Positions 16,077 to 29,156 of a stretch of DNA of 64,000 nt are shown in pieces. Each line of letters opens with the position of its first letter. Position 1 is the stretch's first letter. A program made the translations under genes and the position numbers. The notes beneath the pieces were generated by a model, which did not search any database, was not told where the DNA came from, and worked only from the letters and a program-made list of their open reading frames with translations. The stretch is from Nocardia jiangxiensis NBRC 101359 (GTDB taxonomy: Bacteria; Actinomycetota; Actinomycetes; Mycobacteriales; Mycobacteriaceae): contig NZ_BAGB01000041.1 of assembly GCF_000308615.1 (NCBI RefSeq), forward strand, positions 744,001-808,000. Direction: 5' to 3'.

Positions 16077-17006
16077 TTACTTCGACGAGGTCAATTCGGC
16101 CGTGTACCACTGGGTTACGTCATAACCCTCGTCGAAACGCCGGAACCACAGATTCGCGAGTTCGGGCAGATTCTCGTGCGCCGGATTGTGTTTGGGCATC
16201 TGACTGCGCACGATGCCGCTCAACGCGACCAGTTGTTCCCGCAACGGCAGTTCGGTGAACGCGCGCGGCATCGTCCCGTTGTCCGGCACCCGCAGCGGCG
16301 GAATCCACCGGCCCAACCGGCGGCGGTGCCGGTGCATGGCGAACATCGACAACGCGTCCACCTGCCGATCCTCCAGCGGCACATGGGCATTGAAACCCGT
16401 GCAGGCGATCCGGATCACCTTCATCACGTGCCGGAAGATCGAGGGAGCCATCCGCATCCGGTAGACGTCGCTGCCCACGATCGCGTCGAAGATGATCAGC
16501 GCGGAGCTGCGGTGCTCGACCTCCTCCACGAAATGCCAGATGAACAGCGAGGCCACCCGGTCGTCGCCGGGCGCGAACAGGTTCGCGTCGTTGTCCAGCA
16601 TCAACTTGAACACCGGGGTGAAGGTGGCCTCCAGGTCCGCGGTGTAGGCCAGGCGGTAGTCCAGCGAGGTTTTCGTGGTGAGCAGGTCGAATTCGCCGAT
16701 CACCTCGTCCAGTGTCTCGCGCAACCGCGGATACCGGCGGATCAGTCCGTTGACGTGCTGGCGGTGCGCGGTCGAATGCTGCCCCTCCTGGCGCACGAAC
16801 GCGTCGGCCTCCTCGGCCACGTCGGGGTCGGTGATCCGCGGCATCGCCTCGCGAATCATGTTCACGATCATCTTCTCGAAGCCGATCGCCAGGAAGGACA
16901 CGGCGTTCGCCATCGACGAGAAGGCCGGATTCTTCTCGTTCCACAGGAAGGGCACGTCGTAGTCCGCGAATGCGAATCGCATCTTCCGGACATGTAGGTC
17001 GGTCAC
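16077..17006 (-). CDS. Predicted metal-dependent hydrolase (PF10118/COG3687)
   Basis: A 309-residue helical protein. Motifs are MRFAFADYDVPFLWNEKNPA near the start, FVRQEGQHSTAHRQHVN near residue 90, and WHFVEEVEHRSSALIIFD near residue 180. The Glu and His pairs (QEGQHSxxH, EExEH) look like a ferritin-like di-metal site, which is how this family is often described. I chose the GTG at 17006 because a perfect GGAGGT lies 7 bases before it; ATGs at 17021 and 17036 lack such a site. It is co-transcribed with the membrane protein and divergent from a TetR gene with a dyad between them. The true reaction is unknown. Confidence 0.82.
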   Translation of the reverse strand: MTDLHVRKMRFAFADYDVPFLWNEKNPAFSSMANAVSFLAIGFEKMIVNMIREAMPRITDPDVAEEADAFVRQEGQHSTAHRQHVNGLIRRYPRLRETLDEVIGEFDLLTTKTSLDYRLAYTADLEATFTPVFKLMLDNDANLFAPGDDRVASLFIWHFVEEVEHRSSALIIFDAIVGSDVYRMRMAPSIFRHVMKVIRIACTGFNAHVPLEDRQVDALSMFAMHRHRRRLGRWIPPLRVPDNGTMPRAFTELPLREQLVALSGIVRSQMPKHNPAHENLPELANLWFRRFDEGYDVTQWYTAELTSSK

Positions 17007-17066
17007 CTGCTCTACCTCCATCGTTCGTCCGGGCATCGTTGCCCGCGCAGGCCGCTAGACGAGACG

Positions 17067-17096
17067 ATCATACATAGATGCGTATGTTTGTATGAT
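17067..17096. promoter_or_regulatory. Nested dyads between PF10118 operon and tetR
   Basis: ATCATACA (17067-17074) and TGTATGAT (17089-17096) form a perfect 8-bp inverted repeat with a 14-base centre. Inside is ACATA-GATGCG-TATGT (17072-17087). The position in a divergent intergenic region fits the operator of the adjacent TetR protein. Confidence 0.65.
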
Positions 17097-17209
17097 TGGA
17101 TTCGCGCAGAACGTCATCACCGGTTTCGGGTGCGTTCCCTGGTAGCGTCGAGGGCCGATTCGATCGGGGGATCCCCCGCGACGCCGGTTCGAGCCGAGAA
17201 AGCAGGTCA

Positions 17210-17869
17210 GTGGCACGACGACGCGGGTGGGGCGGGAGCCCACCGAGCAGTGACGAGGAGGCCTCCCGGCGCATCGTCGGCGCGGCCGTGGAGTTGATCG
17301 GGCGCACCGGCTCGGAGGTCAACATCGCTGAGGTCGCCGAGGCGCTGGGCGTCATCCGGCAGACGGTGTACCGCTATTTCCCGAGTTCGGACGCGTTGAT
17401 GCGAGCCGCGGCGTACGCCTCGGTGGACGGCTTCCTCGATCGGCTGGCCGAGCAGGTCAGCGGTATCGACGACCCGGTCGAGGCACTGACCGAAGGGGTG
17501 GTCTTCACCCTGTCCGAGGTGCGCTCCACACCACATCTGGGCATCCTGTTGTCGAGCACGTACTCGAATCTGCAGCCCGAGAGCCTCACCTCCGAGGAGG
17601 CGCAGGCATTCGGCGTGACCATGATCCGGCGTTTCGACGTCGACTGGGAGCAGCACGGTTACGACGACGACGCCCTGGCCGAACTCGTCGAATACGTCCT
17701 GCGGACCATGCAGTCGTTCTTCCTGGCGCCGGGCAATCCGCCGCGCGGCGACGAGGAACTAAGGCGCTATCTACGGCGCTGGATGGGCACCGCGATCGGG
17801 GCGCAGACCAGCTATCGCGCCTCTTCTGATGCCCTTGACGGGGCATTGTCCGAGGATACGGGCCAGTAA
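17210..17869 (+). CDS. TetR family regulator, divergent from the PF10118 operon
   Basis: A 219-residue TetR protein. Its HTH region (RRIVGAAVELIGRTGSEVNI, EVAEALGVIRQTVYRYFPSS) lies at residues 21-67, followed by a helical ligand domain. The frame is open back to 17096, which would begin inside the operator; the GTG at 17210 gives a normal N-terminus (VARRRGWGGSPPSSDEEASR). It is expected to repress the divergent PF10118/membrane-protein operon and itself through the dyads at 17067-17096. Confidence 0.88.
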   Translation: MARRRGWGGSPPSSDEEASRRIVGAAVELIGRTGSEVNIAEVAEALGVIRQTVYRYFPSSDALMRAAAYASVDGFLDRLAEQVSGIDDPVEALTEGVVFTLSEVRSTPHLGILLSSTYSNLQPESLTSEEAQAFGVTMIRRFDVDWEQHGYDDDALAELVEYVLRTMQSFFLAPGNPPRGDEELRRYLRRWMGTAIGAQTSYRASSDALDGALSEDTGQ

Positions 17870-17980
17870 CACTCATACGCCGTGCACATATCCACCTACA
17901 GGGTGCACACTACGCACAACCAACAGTCGCAAACCCTCACCCGATCGGGTCAGTGCCGTGAAATGGAAAGGAGTTGGCGA

Positions 17981-23446
<5,466 letters not shown>

Positions 23447-23488
23447 GATCCGCTCCCCGGACGTACCGATAATCGCGTCCGGTACGCT

Positions 23489-23531
23489 CGGCGTCGCGCC
23501 CATCGAACGAGTTTCGGTGGGCGCGACGCCG
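23489..23531 (+). terminator. Strong hairpin terminator after the carboxylase
   Basis: CGGCGTCGCGCCCA (23489-23502) pairs perfectly with TGGGCGCGACGCCG (23518-23531), a 14-bp stem with a 15-base loop, 42 bases after the carboxylase stop. Confidence 0.8.
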
Positions 23532-23622
23532 TATTGGTCTGCGTTACAACGGTATTCGGCCGCGCCATCGACTCCCCCGGTTGGCGGCCGGACAGAATCG
23601 GTTCCGCCGGAAGGAGATTCCC

Positions 23623-24423
23623 GTGAGCAAGTACACCCACGGTCATCACGAGACGGTGCTGCGCTCGCACCGGACACGCACCGCGGAAAATTCCGCCGCC
23701 TATCTGCTGCCGCAGCTGGATCCGGATGCCTCGCTGCTGGACATCGGCGCCGGGCCGGGCACGATCACGGTCGATCTGGCCACGCGGGTGGGCCGGGTGA
23801 CGGCCACCGAGATCGGCGAGGCCGAGCTGGCGCTGTCTCGGGAACTGGCCGCCGAGCGCGGTGTGACCGATATCGAATTCGGCGTGCAGGACGTGCACGG
23901 GCTGACCTTCGCGGACGGGTCGTTCGACGTCGTGCACGCACATCAGGTGCTGCAGCACGTGGCGGATCCGGTTGCGGCACTGCGCGAGATGATGCGGGTG
24001 ACCCGTCCGGGCGGGCTGGTGGCTGCACGGGACGCCGACTACGCCGGATTCGTCTGGTGGCCCGCGCTTCCCGAACTCGACGAGTGGTTGCGGCTGTACC
24101 GCACGGCGGCGCGCGCGAACGGCGGTGAGCCCGATGCGGGCCGCCGGATGCTGTCCTGGGCGCGGGCCGCGGGCGCTACCGATATCACCGCCACCTCGTC
24201 CACCTGGTGCTATGCCACGCTCGAGGATCGGCGCGAATGGGGTGGCATGTGGGCCGGGCGGGTCGTCGAGTCGGCGCTGGCGCGGCAACTCGTCGATTCC
24301 GGACTGGCGAGCGCCGAGGATTTGCGGCGCATCAGTGGCGCATGGCGGGAGTGGGCCGAGGCCGAGGACGGCTGGATCTCGATCATGCACGGCGAGATAC
24401 TGATTCGCGTTCCGGTGCAATAG
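23623..24423 (+). CDS. Class I SAM-dependent methyltransferase
   Basis: A 266-residue methyltransferase of the UbiE/Methyltransf_11 type. Motif I is LLDIGAGPGTITVDLA (residues 35-50), the acidic residue after beta-2 is in VTATEIGEAELALS, and motif post-I reads FADGSFDVVHAHQVLQHVAD. This is followed by LREMMRVTRPGGLVAARDADY. The GTG at 23623 follows AAGGAG by 8 bases. The C-terminal half is alpha-helical and probably binds the substrate, which cannot be read. It stands alone between the carboxylase terminator and the HNH gene. Confidence 0.88.
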   Translation: MSKYTHGHHETVLRSHRTRTAENSAAYLLPQLDPDASLLDIGAGPGTITVDLATRVGRVTATEIGEAELALSRELAAERGVTDIEFGVQDVHGLTFADGSFDVVHAHQVLQHVADPVAALREMMRVTRPGGLVAARDADYAGFVWWPALPELDEWLRLYRTAARANGGEPDAGRRMLSWARAAGATDITATSSTWCYATLEDRREWGGMWAGRVVESALARQLVDSGLASAEDLRRISGAWREWAEAEDGWISIMHGEILIRVPVQ

Positions 24424-24594
24424 CGCTGTGCCGCAGGATAATCGCTGGTCAAGGCGTGATCCGAGCGCGAATCTCCCGCTGCCCCTGCGGATTCTGTCCC
24501 CCGTTGTGAGCAAGTCCCCTGGTGTTGCTCCCCCATAACTCGCCCCGATCCGTCATTATGGGATCACGTTTTGCTGGTTCGTATTTCGGAAGTT

Positions 24595-25263
24595 GTGAGT
24601 GGTGTAGTGGCGGGTTCGAAGACGGTCCGATCCTCGGGCTGGGTAAAAATCGCGGTATCGGTACTGGTCCTGGTGGTTGCCGCGGTCTCGTGGTGGATCA
24701 GTAAGGGAAGTACCTCCAGTTCGAGTTCGACCACCGGCCAGTCGTCCACGGCACTGACACAGCTGGCCAAGTTGACCGTCGCGCCCGAGGACACCGGGAA
24801 CACCTACAACCGCGACGACTGGCCGCACTGGATCGGACAGGGCAAGAGCTGCGACACCCGGGAGATCGCCCTGCAGCGGCAGGGCACCGACGTCAAGACC
24901 GATGCCCAGTGCCGTGCCGTATCGGGCACCTGGGTCTCGGCCTACGACGGCGTGGTCATCCACGACGCCGGTCAGACCGACCTGGACCACGTCGTCCCCC
25001 TGGCCGAGGCCGCCCGCTCCGGCACCCGCAACTGGACCAAGGATCAGCGCAAGGCGTTCGCCAACGACCTGGACCAACTCCAGGTCGTGTCCGCCCGCTC
25101 CAACCGCCAGAAGGGCGACCAGGATCCCGCCCGTTGGCTTCCGGAGAAGGACAGCTGCGCCTACACCATCAAGTGGGTGGCGACCAAGACCAAGTACCAC
25201 CTGACCATCGATAAGGCCGAGCACGACGCGATCAACGGCGTGCTCACTCACTGCACCAAGTGA
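24595..25263 (+). CDS. Membrane-anchored or secreted HNH endonuclease-family protein (DUF1524-like)
   Basis: A 222-residue protein. After a short cytoplasmic start comes one hydrophobic segment (VKIAVSVLVLVVAAVSWWI) that can act as signal anchor, a Ser/Thr-rich linker, then the nuclease domain. The HNH/DUF1524 signature is TDLDHVVPLAEAARSG, followed by SNRQKGDQDPARWLP, where the DHxxP and Asn/Lys residues form the beta-beta-alpha-metal active site. Three Cys (CDT, QCRA, SCAY) plus a terminal Cys suggest disulfides outside the membrane. Start choice is uncertain (TTG 24571, GTG 24595 or GTG 24607). Such proteins are widespread in actinobacteria; nutrient scavenging or interbacterial roles are suggested but not shown. 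Confidence 0.82.
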   Translation: MSGVVAGSKTVRSSGWVKIAVSVLVLVVAAVSWWISKGSTSSSSSTTGQSSTALTQLAKLTVAPEDTGNTYNRDDWPHWIGQGKSCDTREIALQRQGTDVKTDAQCRAVSGTWVSAYDGVVIHDAGQTDLDHVVPLAEAARSGTRNWTKDQRKAFANDLDQLQVVSARSNRQKGDQDPARWLPEKDSCAYTIKWVATKTKYHLTIDKAEHDAINGVLTHCTK

Positions 25264-25302
25264 TCCGAGGACGTAAAGCGTTGTAGCACGGGCGATTCCG
25301 AT

Positions 25303-25324
25303 CCTCGGCCTACGCGGGCCGAGG
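25303..25324. terminator. Hairpin terminator between convergent genes
   Basis: CCTCGGCC (25303-25310) and GGCCGAGG (25317-25324) form a perfect 8-bp GC stem with loop TACGCG, 40 bases after the HNH stop and just beyond the lipase remnant stop on the other strand. Confidence 0.75.
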
Positions 25325-25332
25325 CTCCCCGA

Positions 25333-25588
25333 TCAGACCGCGAGGGCGGTCGGCGGCAGGTGGGATCGGATGAACCGGGCGGCGGCCCGGTAGGCCAGCC
25401 GGGATTCCGGGATCAGGACCGGCAGGGCCTGGAAGACGTGCATCTGGTCCGGCCAGATCTGTAGGTCACACAGCGCGCCGGTCGCGGTCCAGCGTTGCGC
25501 GAGGGTCGTGGCGTCCGCACCGAAGAATTCGGCGTCGCTGGTGTGGACCAGAGCCGGGGGCAACTGCATTCCGGGTTCGGGACGCAGC
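25333..25588 (-). pseudogene. Alpha/beta hydrolase (hormone-sensitive-lipase type), C-terminal stub
   Basis: The minus strand reads MQLPPALVHTSDAEFFGADA and IWPDQMHVFQALPVLIPESR, ending with ARFIRSHLPPTALAV. This is the end of an alpha/beta-hydrolase-3 protein, with the catalytic Asp region (SDAEFF) and His region (DQMHVFQ). Only about 80 residues remain; the HGGG oxyanion motif and the nucleophile GDSAG are missing. It is joined, in a different frame, to the front part of an aldehyde dehydrogenase. Confidence 0.78.
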
Positions 25589-26051
25589 CGAGCGGGGTGA
25601 ACACCGGATAATTCCACGGCCCGATCACCCCGACGACCCCGAACGGCCGGTACTCCACGCGACAGGACTGATTGATCGTCAGCAGACTCGCGTTCACCGA
25701 CCGCGGACCGAGCACCCGCTCGGCGTTGCGGGCCGCCCACTTCAGATGTTCCAACGCCATGGCGATCTCGAGTTTCGCGTCGGACAGCGGTTTGCCCATC
25801 TCCTGCCGCATGGTCCGGGCGAGATCGTCCCGGCCCCGGGTCAGTTCGGCGCGCCAGCGATCCAGCCGGCGCGCGCGTTCGGCGAATCCCAGTGCCGCCC
25901 ACCAGGTTCCCGCGTCGCGGGCGCGGGCCACCGCGGCGTCGACATCGGCTTCGGTGTGCAGCGGATACCGCCCGACGACCGGACCGGTCGCCGGATCGCG
26001 GACGTCGAACCAGAGCTGCGTGGACGGCGACTCTGCCGTGGCGCTATTCAC
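25588..26051 (-). pseudogene. Aldehyde dehydrogenase, N-terminal third only
   Basis: FDVRDPATGPVVGRYPLHTE begins a typical NAD(P)-dependent aldehyde dehydrogenase, followed by MRQEMGKPLSDAKLEIAMAL and VEYRPFGVVGVIGPWNYPVF, which is the start of the coenzyme-binding domain. Homology stops after PVFTPLG, near residue 155 of a ~480-500-residue family, before the catalytic Cys and Glu. The sequence then enters the C-terminal part of a lipase in another frame. A -10 TATAAT (26075-26080) and the dyad TGCAA-TG-TTGCA (26082-26093) show that the original promoter is still present. Confidence 0.85.
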
Positions 26052-26099
26052 CAGGCGACCGTACAAGACCACAAATTATATTGCAATGTTGCACAGCGG

Positions 26100-27038
26100 T
26101 CAGCGGCTCAGGCCGGTCTCCTGCTCCATCCGCGCCAGCTTCTCGGGGTTGCGCACCGCGTAGAGCCCGGCGATCAGGCCGTCATCGACGCGCACCGCCA
26201 GGACCGTGTCGATCTCGTCGTCGAACTCGAGGATCAGCGCCGGATAGCCGTTCACCTCGACCGGCTCGTGCCGCAATCCGGCCGCGATCAGCCCGCCGAA
26301 CTTGCCGTGCCGTGCGGCCAGCAGACGCGCCACCTTCCAGGCCCCCGTGATGGGGCGCGGTACCGCCCGGCGGATCCCGCCGCCGTCACCGACCAGTACG
26401 ACATCGGGCGCGAGAATATCCAGCAACCCCTGCATGTCACCGGTCCGGATCGCCCGCTCGAATGCCTCGAGCGCAACCCGCGTCTGCGCCGGGGAAACCA
26501 TCTCGCGCGGCCGCCGCGCCGCGACGTGCGCGCGGGCCCGGTGCGCGATCTGCCGCACAGCGGCCGGGGTCTTGTCGACGGCCTCGGCGATCTCGTCGTA
26601 GGCCAGATCGAACACCTCGCGCAGTACGAACACCGCCCGCTCGGTCGGCGCGAGCGTCTCCAGCACGAGCAACATCGCCATCGAGACGCTCTCCGCGAAT
26701 TCCACGTCGGCGGCGACATCGGGTGAGGTCAGCAGCGGTTCGGGCAACCAGGACCCGACATAGGACTCGCGGCGGCGCCCCATCGTGCGCAACCGGGTCA
26801 GCGCCTGCCGCGTCGCGATCCGCACCAGATAGGCCCGCTGATCGCGCACCTCCGCCAGCTCGACGCCGACCCACCGCAGCCACGTCTCCTGCAGGACATC
26901 CTCCGCGTCCGCCGCCGAACCGAGCATCTCGTAGGCAACTGTGAACAGCAGATTGCGGTGGGCGAGAAAGGCTTCGGTCGCGGGGTCGGCCCGTCCCGCC
27001 GCCCCGGGCTCACCATCGTACGAATCAGTGCCGCTCAT
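26100..27038 (-). CDS. ECF41-group (SigJ-type) RNA polymerase sigma factor
   Basis: A 312-residue sigma factor. Sigma region 2 (residues ~20-85, AYEMLGSAADAEDVLQETWL) and region 4 (~125-180, LAPTERAVFVLREVFDLAYD) are followed by a SnoaL-like C-terminal domain. The three marks of group ECF41 are visible: WLPEP after region 2, DGGG near residue 220 and NPEKL near the end. In this group the C-terminal extension acts as a built-in activity modulator in place of an anti-sigma factor. The ATG at 27038 follows GAGAGGAG; an ATG at 27107 is possible but has no such site. Its own promoter (27148-27174) and that of the divergent DoxX gene (27210-27236) match the known ECF41 consensus. Confidence 0.92.
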   Translation of the reverse strand: MSGTDSYDGEPGAAGRADPATEAFLAHRNLLFTVAYEMLGSAADAEDVLQETWLRWVGVELAEVRDQRAYLVRIATRQALTRLRTMGRRRESYVGSWLPEPLLTSPDVAADVEFAESVSMAMLLVLETLAPTERAVFVLREVFDLAYDEIAEAVDKTPAAVRQIAHRARAHVAARRPREMVSPAQTRVALEAFERAIRTGDMQGLLDILAPDVVLVGDGGGIRRAVPRPITGAWKVARLLAARHGKFGGLIAAGLRHEPVEVNGYPALILEFDDEIDTVLAVRVDDGLIAGLYAVRNPEKLARMEQETGLSR

Positions 27039-27090
27039 CGACGCTCCTCTCAGCTCGATCCGAATCGTGCGGTCCGCCGAACTCCGATCC

Positions 27091-27116
27091 CGCACAGTCT
27101 GTGGCATCGCAGTAAA
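27091..27116 (-). repeat. Duplicated, degenerate copy of the ECF41 promoter box
   Basis: CGCACAGTCTGTG occurs at 27091-27103 and again at 27159-27171, 68 bp apart. On the minus strand the upstream copy forms TGTCACA-N16-CGTC, but this copy reads TGCCACA-N16-AGTT, so the -10 has been lost. Each copy contains the 11-base palindrome CACAG-T-CTGTG, which could itself be a protein-binding site. Confidence 0.6.
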
Positions 27117-27147
27117 TGACGGAACCTCCGCATCGTGTCGTCCACGA

Positions 27148-27174
27148 GACGCCGGTGCCGCACAGTCTGTGACA
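27148..27174 (-). promoter_or_regulatory. Perfect ECF41 promoter (autoregulation of the sigma gene)
   Basis: On the minus strand TGTCACA (27168-27174) and CGTC (27148-27151) are separated by exactly 16 bases, the published ECF41 target architecture. It points into the ECF41 gene about 110 bases upstream of its start, so the factor should activate itself. Confidence 0.8.
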
Positions 27175-27209
27175 GCTGCCGGGAGTGACGGTCATCACCC
27201 GGGCCGGTC

Positions 27210-27236
27210 TGTCACGCGGCTCGCCCCGGCGGCGTC
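27210..27236 (+). promoter_or_regulatory. ECF41 promoter of the DoxX gene
   Basis: TGTCACG (27210-27216), 16 bases, then CGTC (27233-27236). It differs from the consensus at one position of the -35. The expected transcript start is about 50 bases before the DoxX ATG at 27293. Confidence 0.78.
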
Positions 27237-27292
27237 CCATGGGTGATCGCGGCTCCGGTTCGAAGCCGCCGACATTCGACAGGGAGCACATC

Positions 27293-27655
27293 ATGAACCT
27301 CGCACTGTGGATCGCCGCCGGAGTACTGGCCGTCGTCGCACTGCTCGGCGGTATCACCAAGACTTTCATGCCGCGGGAGAAGCTGGCTGCCGCGCCGGGC
27401 GCGGGCTGGACCACACACGCCACGAACGGCTTCGTCAAAACGCTCGGGATCCTGGAGATCCTCGCCGCGGCCGGATTGATCCTGCCCGCCGCACTCGATA
27501 TCGCACCGGTGATGGTGCCGGTGACCGCGGTGTGCTGGGTGGCGCTGATGATCGGCGCGATCGTCGCCCATCTGCGCGAGGGCGAGGCCAAGGTCGTCCC
27601 GGTGAACGTGATCTATCTGGCGATCGCCGTCTTCGTGGCGGTCGGACGGTTCTGA
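27293..27655 (+). CDS. DoxX-family small membrane protein
   Basis: A 120-residue protein with four hydrophobic segments (residues 4-22, 44-65, 68-92 and 100-117), as in DoxX-like proteins. The start is MNLALWIAAGVLAVVALLGG, followed by KTFMPREKLAAAPGAGW, a common linker in this subgroup. GGGAG lies about 7 bases before the ATG. Its promoter matches ECF41, and ECF41 factors often sit beside carboxymuconolactone-decarboxylase, oxidoreductase, epimerase or DoxX genes, so it is the likely output of the adjacent sigma factor. A role in thiol or redox stress is suggested for DoxX proteins in mycobacteria, but the biochemistry is open. Confidence 0.85.
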   Translation: MNLALWIAAGVLAVVALLGGITKTFMPREKLAAAPGAGWTTHATNGFVKTLGILEILAAAGLILPAALDIAPVMVPVTAVCWVALMIGAIVAHLREGEAKVVPVNVIYLAIAVFVAVGRF

Positions 27656-27770
27656 CCCACACAACCGATCGTTGTGGCGCGCCGACCAGGTGGTTGTTTG
27701 ATTCCCTTGTGCGGGACCTGGTTTCATTCCGCTGGTCAACGTGAGGTTGTTGGAATGGGGTGATGCGCCG

Positions 27771-29021
27771 GTGCGTGGCTCGAGTGACAGATCGCTGGGA
27801 CGGCGATTCGGCTGGTTGTGGACGGCCTACGCGGTCAGCGCCTACGGATCCGGACTCGGCTTCGGCGCATTGCCGCTGATCGCGGTGCGCGTCCTGCACG
27901 CCGGGCCCGCCGAGGTGTCGGCGCTGTCCGCCGCGGGCCTGACGGTGGGCGCGCTGATCGCGGTCCCGCTGGGCCCGTGGATGGAGTTCCGCCGCAAACG
28001 CCCGGTGATGATGACGATGGATCTGATCCGGTTCGCGGTTCTGGCCACGGTCCCGATCGCCTTCGCCCTGGGCCTGCTCGGTTTCGTGCAGCTGCTCATC
28101 GTGTCGGTGGTGACCGCGGCATCGGAGATCACCTTCAAGGCCGCGAGCGGCGCGTATCTGAAAAGCATTGTCCCGCAGGAGAATCTGCTCATCGCCAATG
28201 CGCGATTCGAGTCGACCACCTGGACCGCGCAGACGGTCGGGCCACCGCTCGGCGGCGCGGCCATGGGCCTGCTGGGTCCGGTGGTGACCGTGGTCATGGA
28301 CGCGACGAGTTATCTGCTGTCCGCGCTGAGCGTCAAGGCGATCGGCGGCGGCGAAGCCCATCCCGTCCGCGAACATCCCGCCGCGACGCGGCCGAGGGAA
28401 CTACTGGACGGGTGGCGTTGTCTGTTCGGGCACCGCCAACTGCGGGTGCTGCTGGCCAACAGCGCACTCACCTCCGGTCTGCTCCTGGCCACCGAACCGC
28501 CGCTGATCGTGCTGCTGGTCGGCCACCTGGGCTTCGCACCCTGGCAGTACGGACTCGCCTTCGCACTGCCCTGCGTGGGCGGCCTGATCGGCTCCCGGCT
28601 GTCCCCGCCGCTCACCCGGCGCTTCGGCCGCCACCGGGTCATGCTCACCACCGGCATCCTGCGCGCCTGCTGGCCGGTCGGCCTGGCCTTCATCGGTCCC
28701 GGAATCGCCGGTCTGGTCCTGATCGTGGTGATCGAATTCGGCCTGATCCTGTGCATCGGCGTCTTCATGCCGCTGCTGGCCACCTACCGCCTCGAACAGC
28801 TGCCCCCGGACCGAGTTGCCCGAGCGCTGTCGGCCTGGACGATCACCCAGCGCGCCACCACCGCAACCCTCACCGCCCTCGGTGGTGTCCTGGCCTCGCT
28901 GACCACCCCGCGCACCGCCATCGCCGTCGGCGGCGTACTGCTGCTCGCCACTCCCCTCCTGCTGCCCCGGCGCGAACAGCACGTACCGACCGAACCGGAA
29001 CTGGTCGCCGACACCGTCTGA
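27771..29021 (+). CDS. MFS transporter (MFS_3 / enterobactin-exporter type)
   Basis: A 12-TM major facilitator of 416 residues. It starts RRFGWLWTAYAVSAYGSGLG, has the charged loop PWMEFRRKRPVMMTMDLIRF between TM2 and TM3, and FESTTWTAQTVGPPLGGAAM in TM5. This pattern fits the group including macrolide and siderophore exporters. The frame is open from a GTG at 27741; the GTG at 27771 leaves a more normal N-terminus, and neither has a strong ribosome-binding site. It follows the DoxX gene by about 115 bases with a small hairpin between (CACAAC-N5-GTTGTG at 27660-27676), so it is probably transcribed separately. The substrate is unknown. Confidence 0.85.
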   Translation: MRGSSDRSLGRRFGWLWTAYAVSAYGSGLGFGALPLIAVRVLHAGPAEVSALSAAGLTVGALIAVPLGPWMEFRRKRPVMMTMDLIRFAVLATVPIAFALGLLGFVQLLIVSVVTAASEITFKAASGAYLKSIVPQENLLIANARFESTTWTAQTVGPPLGGAAMGLLGPVVTVVMDATSYLLSALSVKAIGGGEAHPVREHPAATRPRELLDGWRCLFGHRQLRVLLANSALTSGLLLATEPPLIVLLVGHLGFAPWQYGLAFALPCVGGLIGSRLSPPLTRRFGRHRVMLTTGILRACWPVGLAFIGPGIAGLVLIVVIEFGLILCIGVFMPLLATYRLEQLPPDRVARALSAWTITQRATTATLTALGGVLASLTTPRTAIAVGGVLLLATPLLLPRREQHVPTEPELVADTV

Positions 29022-29156
29022 CCGCGCCCACCCCGCAGCGTTGACAGAGCGGCAACACACAACTCGTCGCCCCGATCATCGCGAATCGTCCGCCGCCGTC
29101 GACGTCATCGCCACCAGTACGAGATCGCCTCCTGGACAGGCGGTTCGGGGACACGG

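Noticed and set aside
24424..24594. Hairpin between CCGCAGG and CCTGCGG upstream of the HNH gene
   Set aside because: The arms are short and about 46 bases apart, so the pairing is probably chance.
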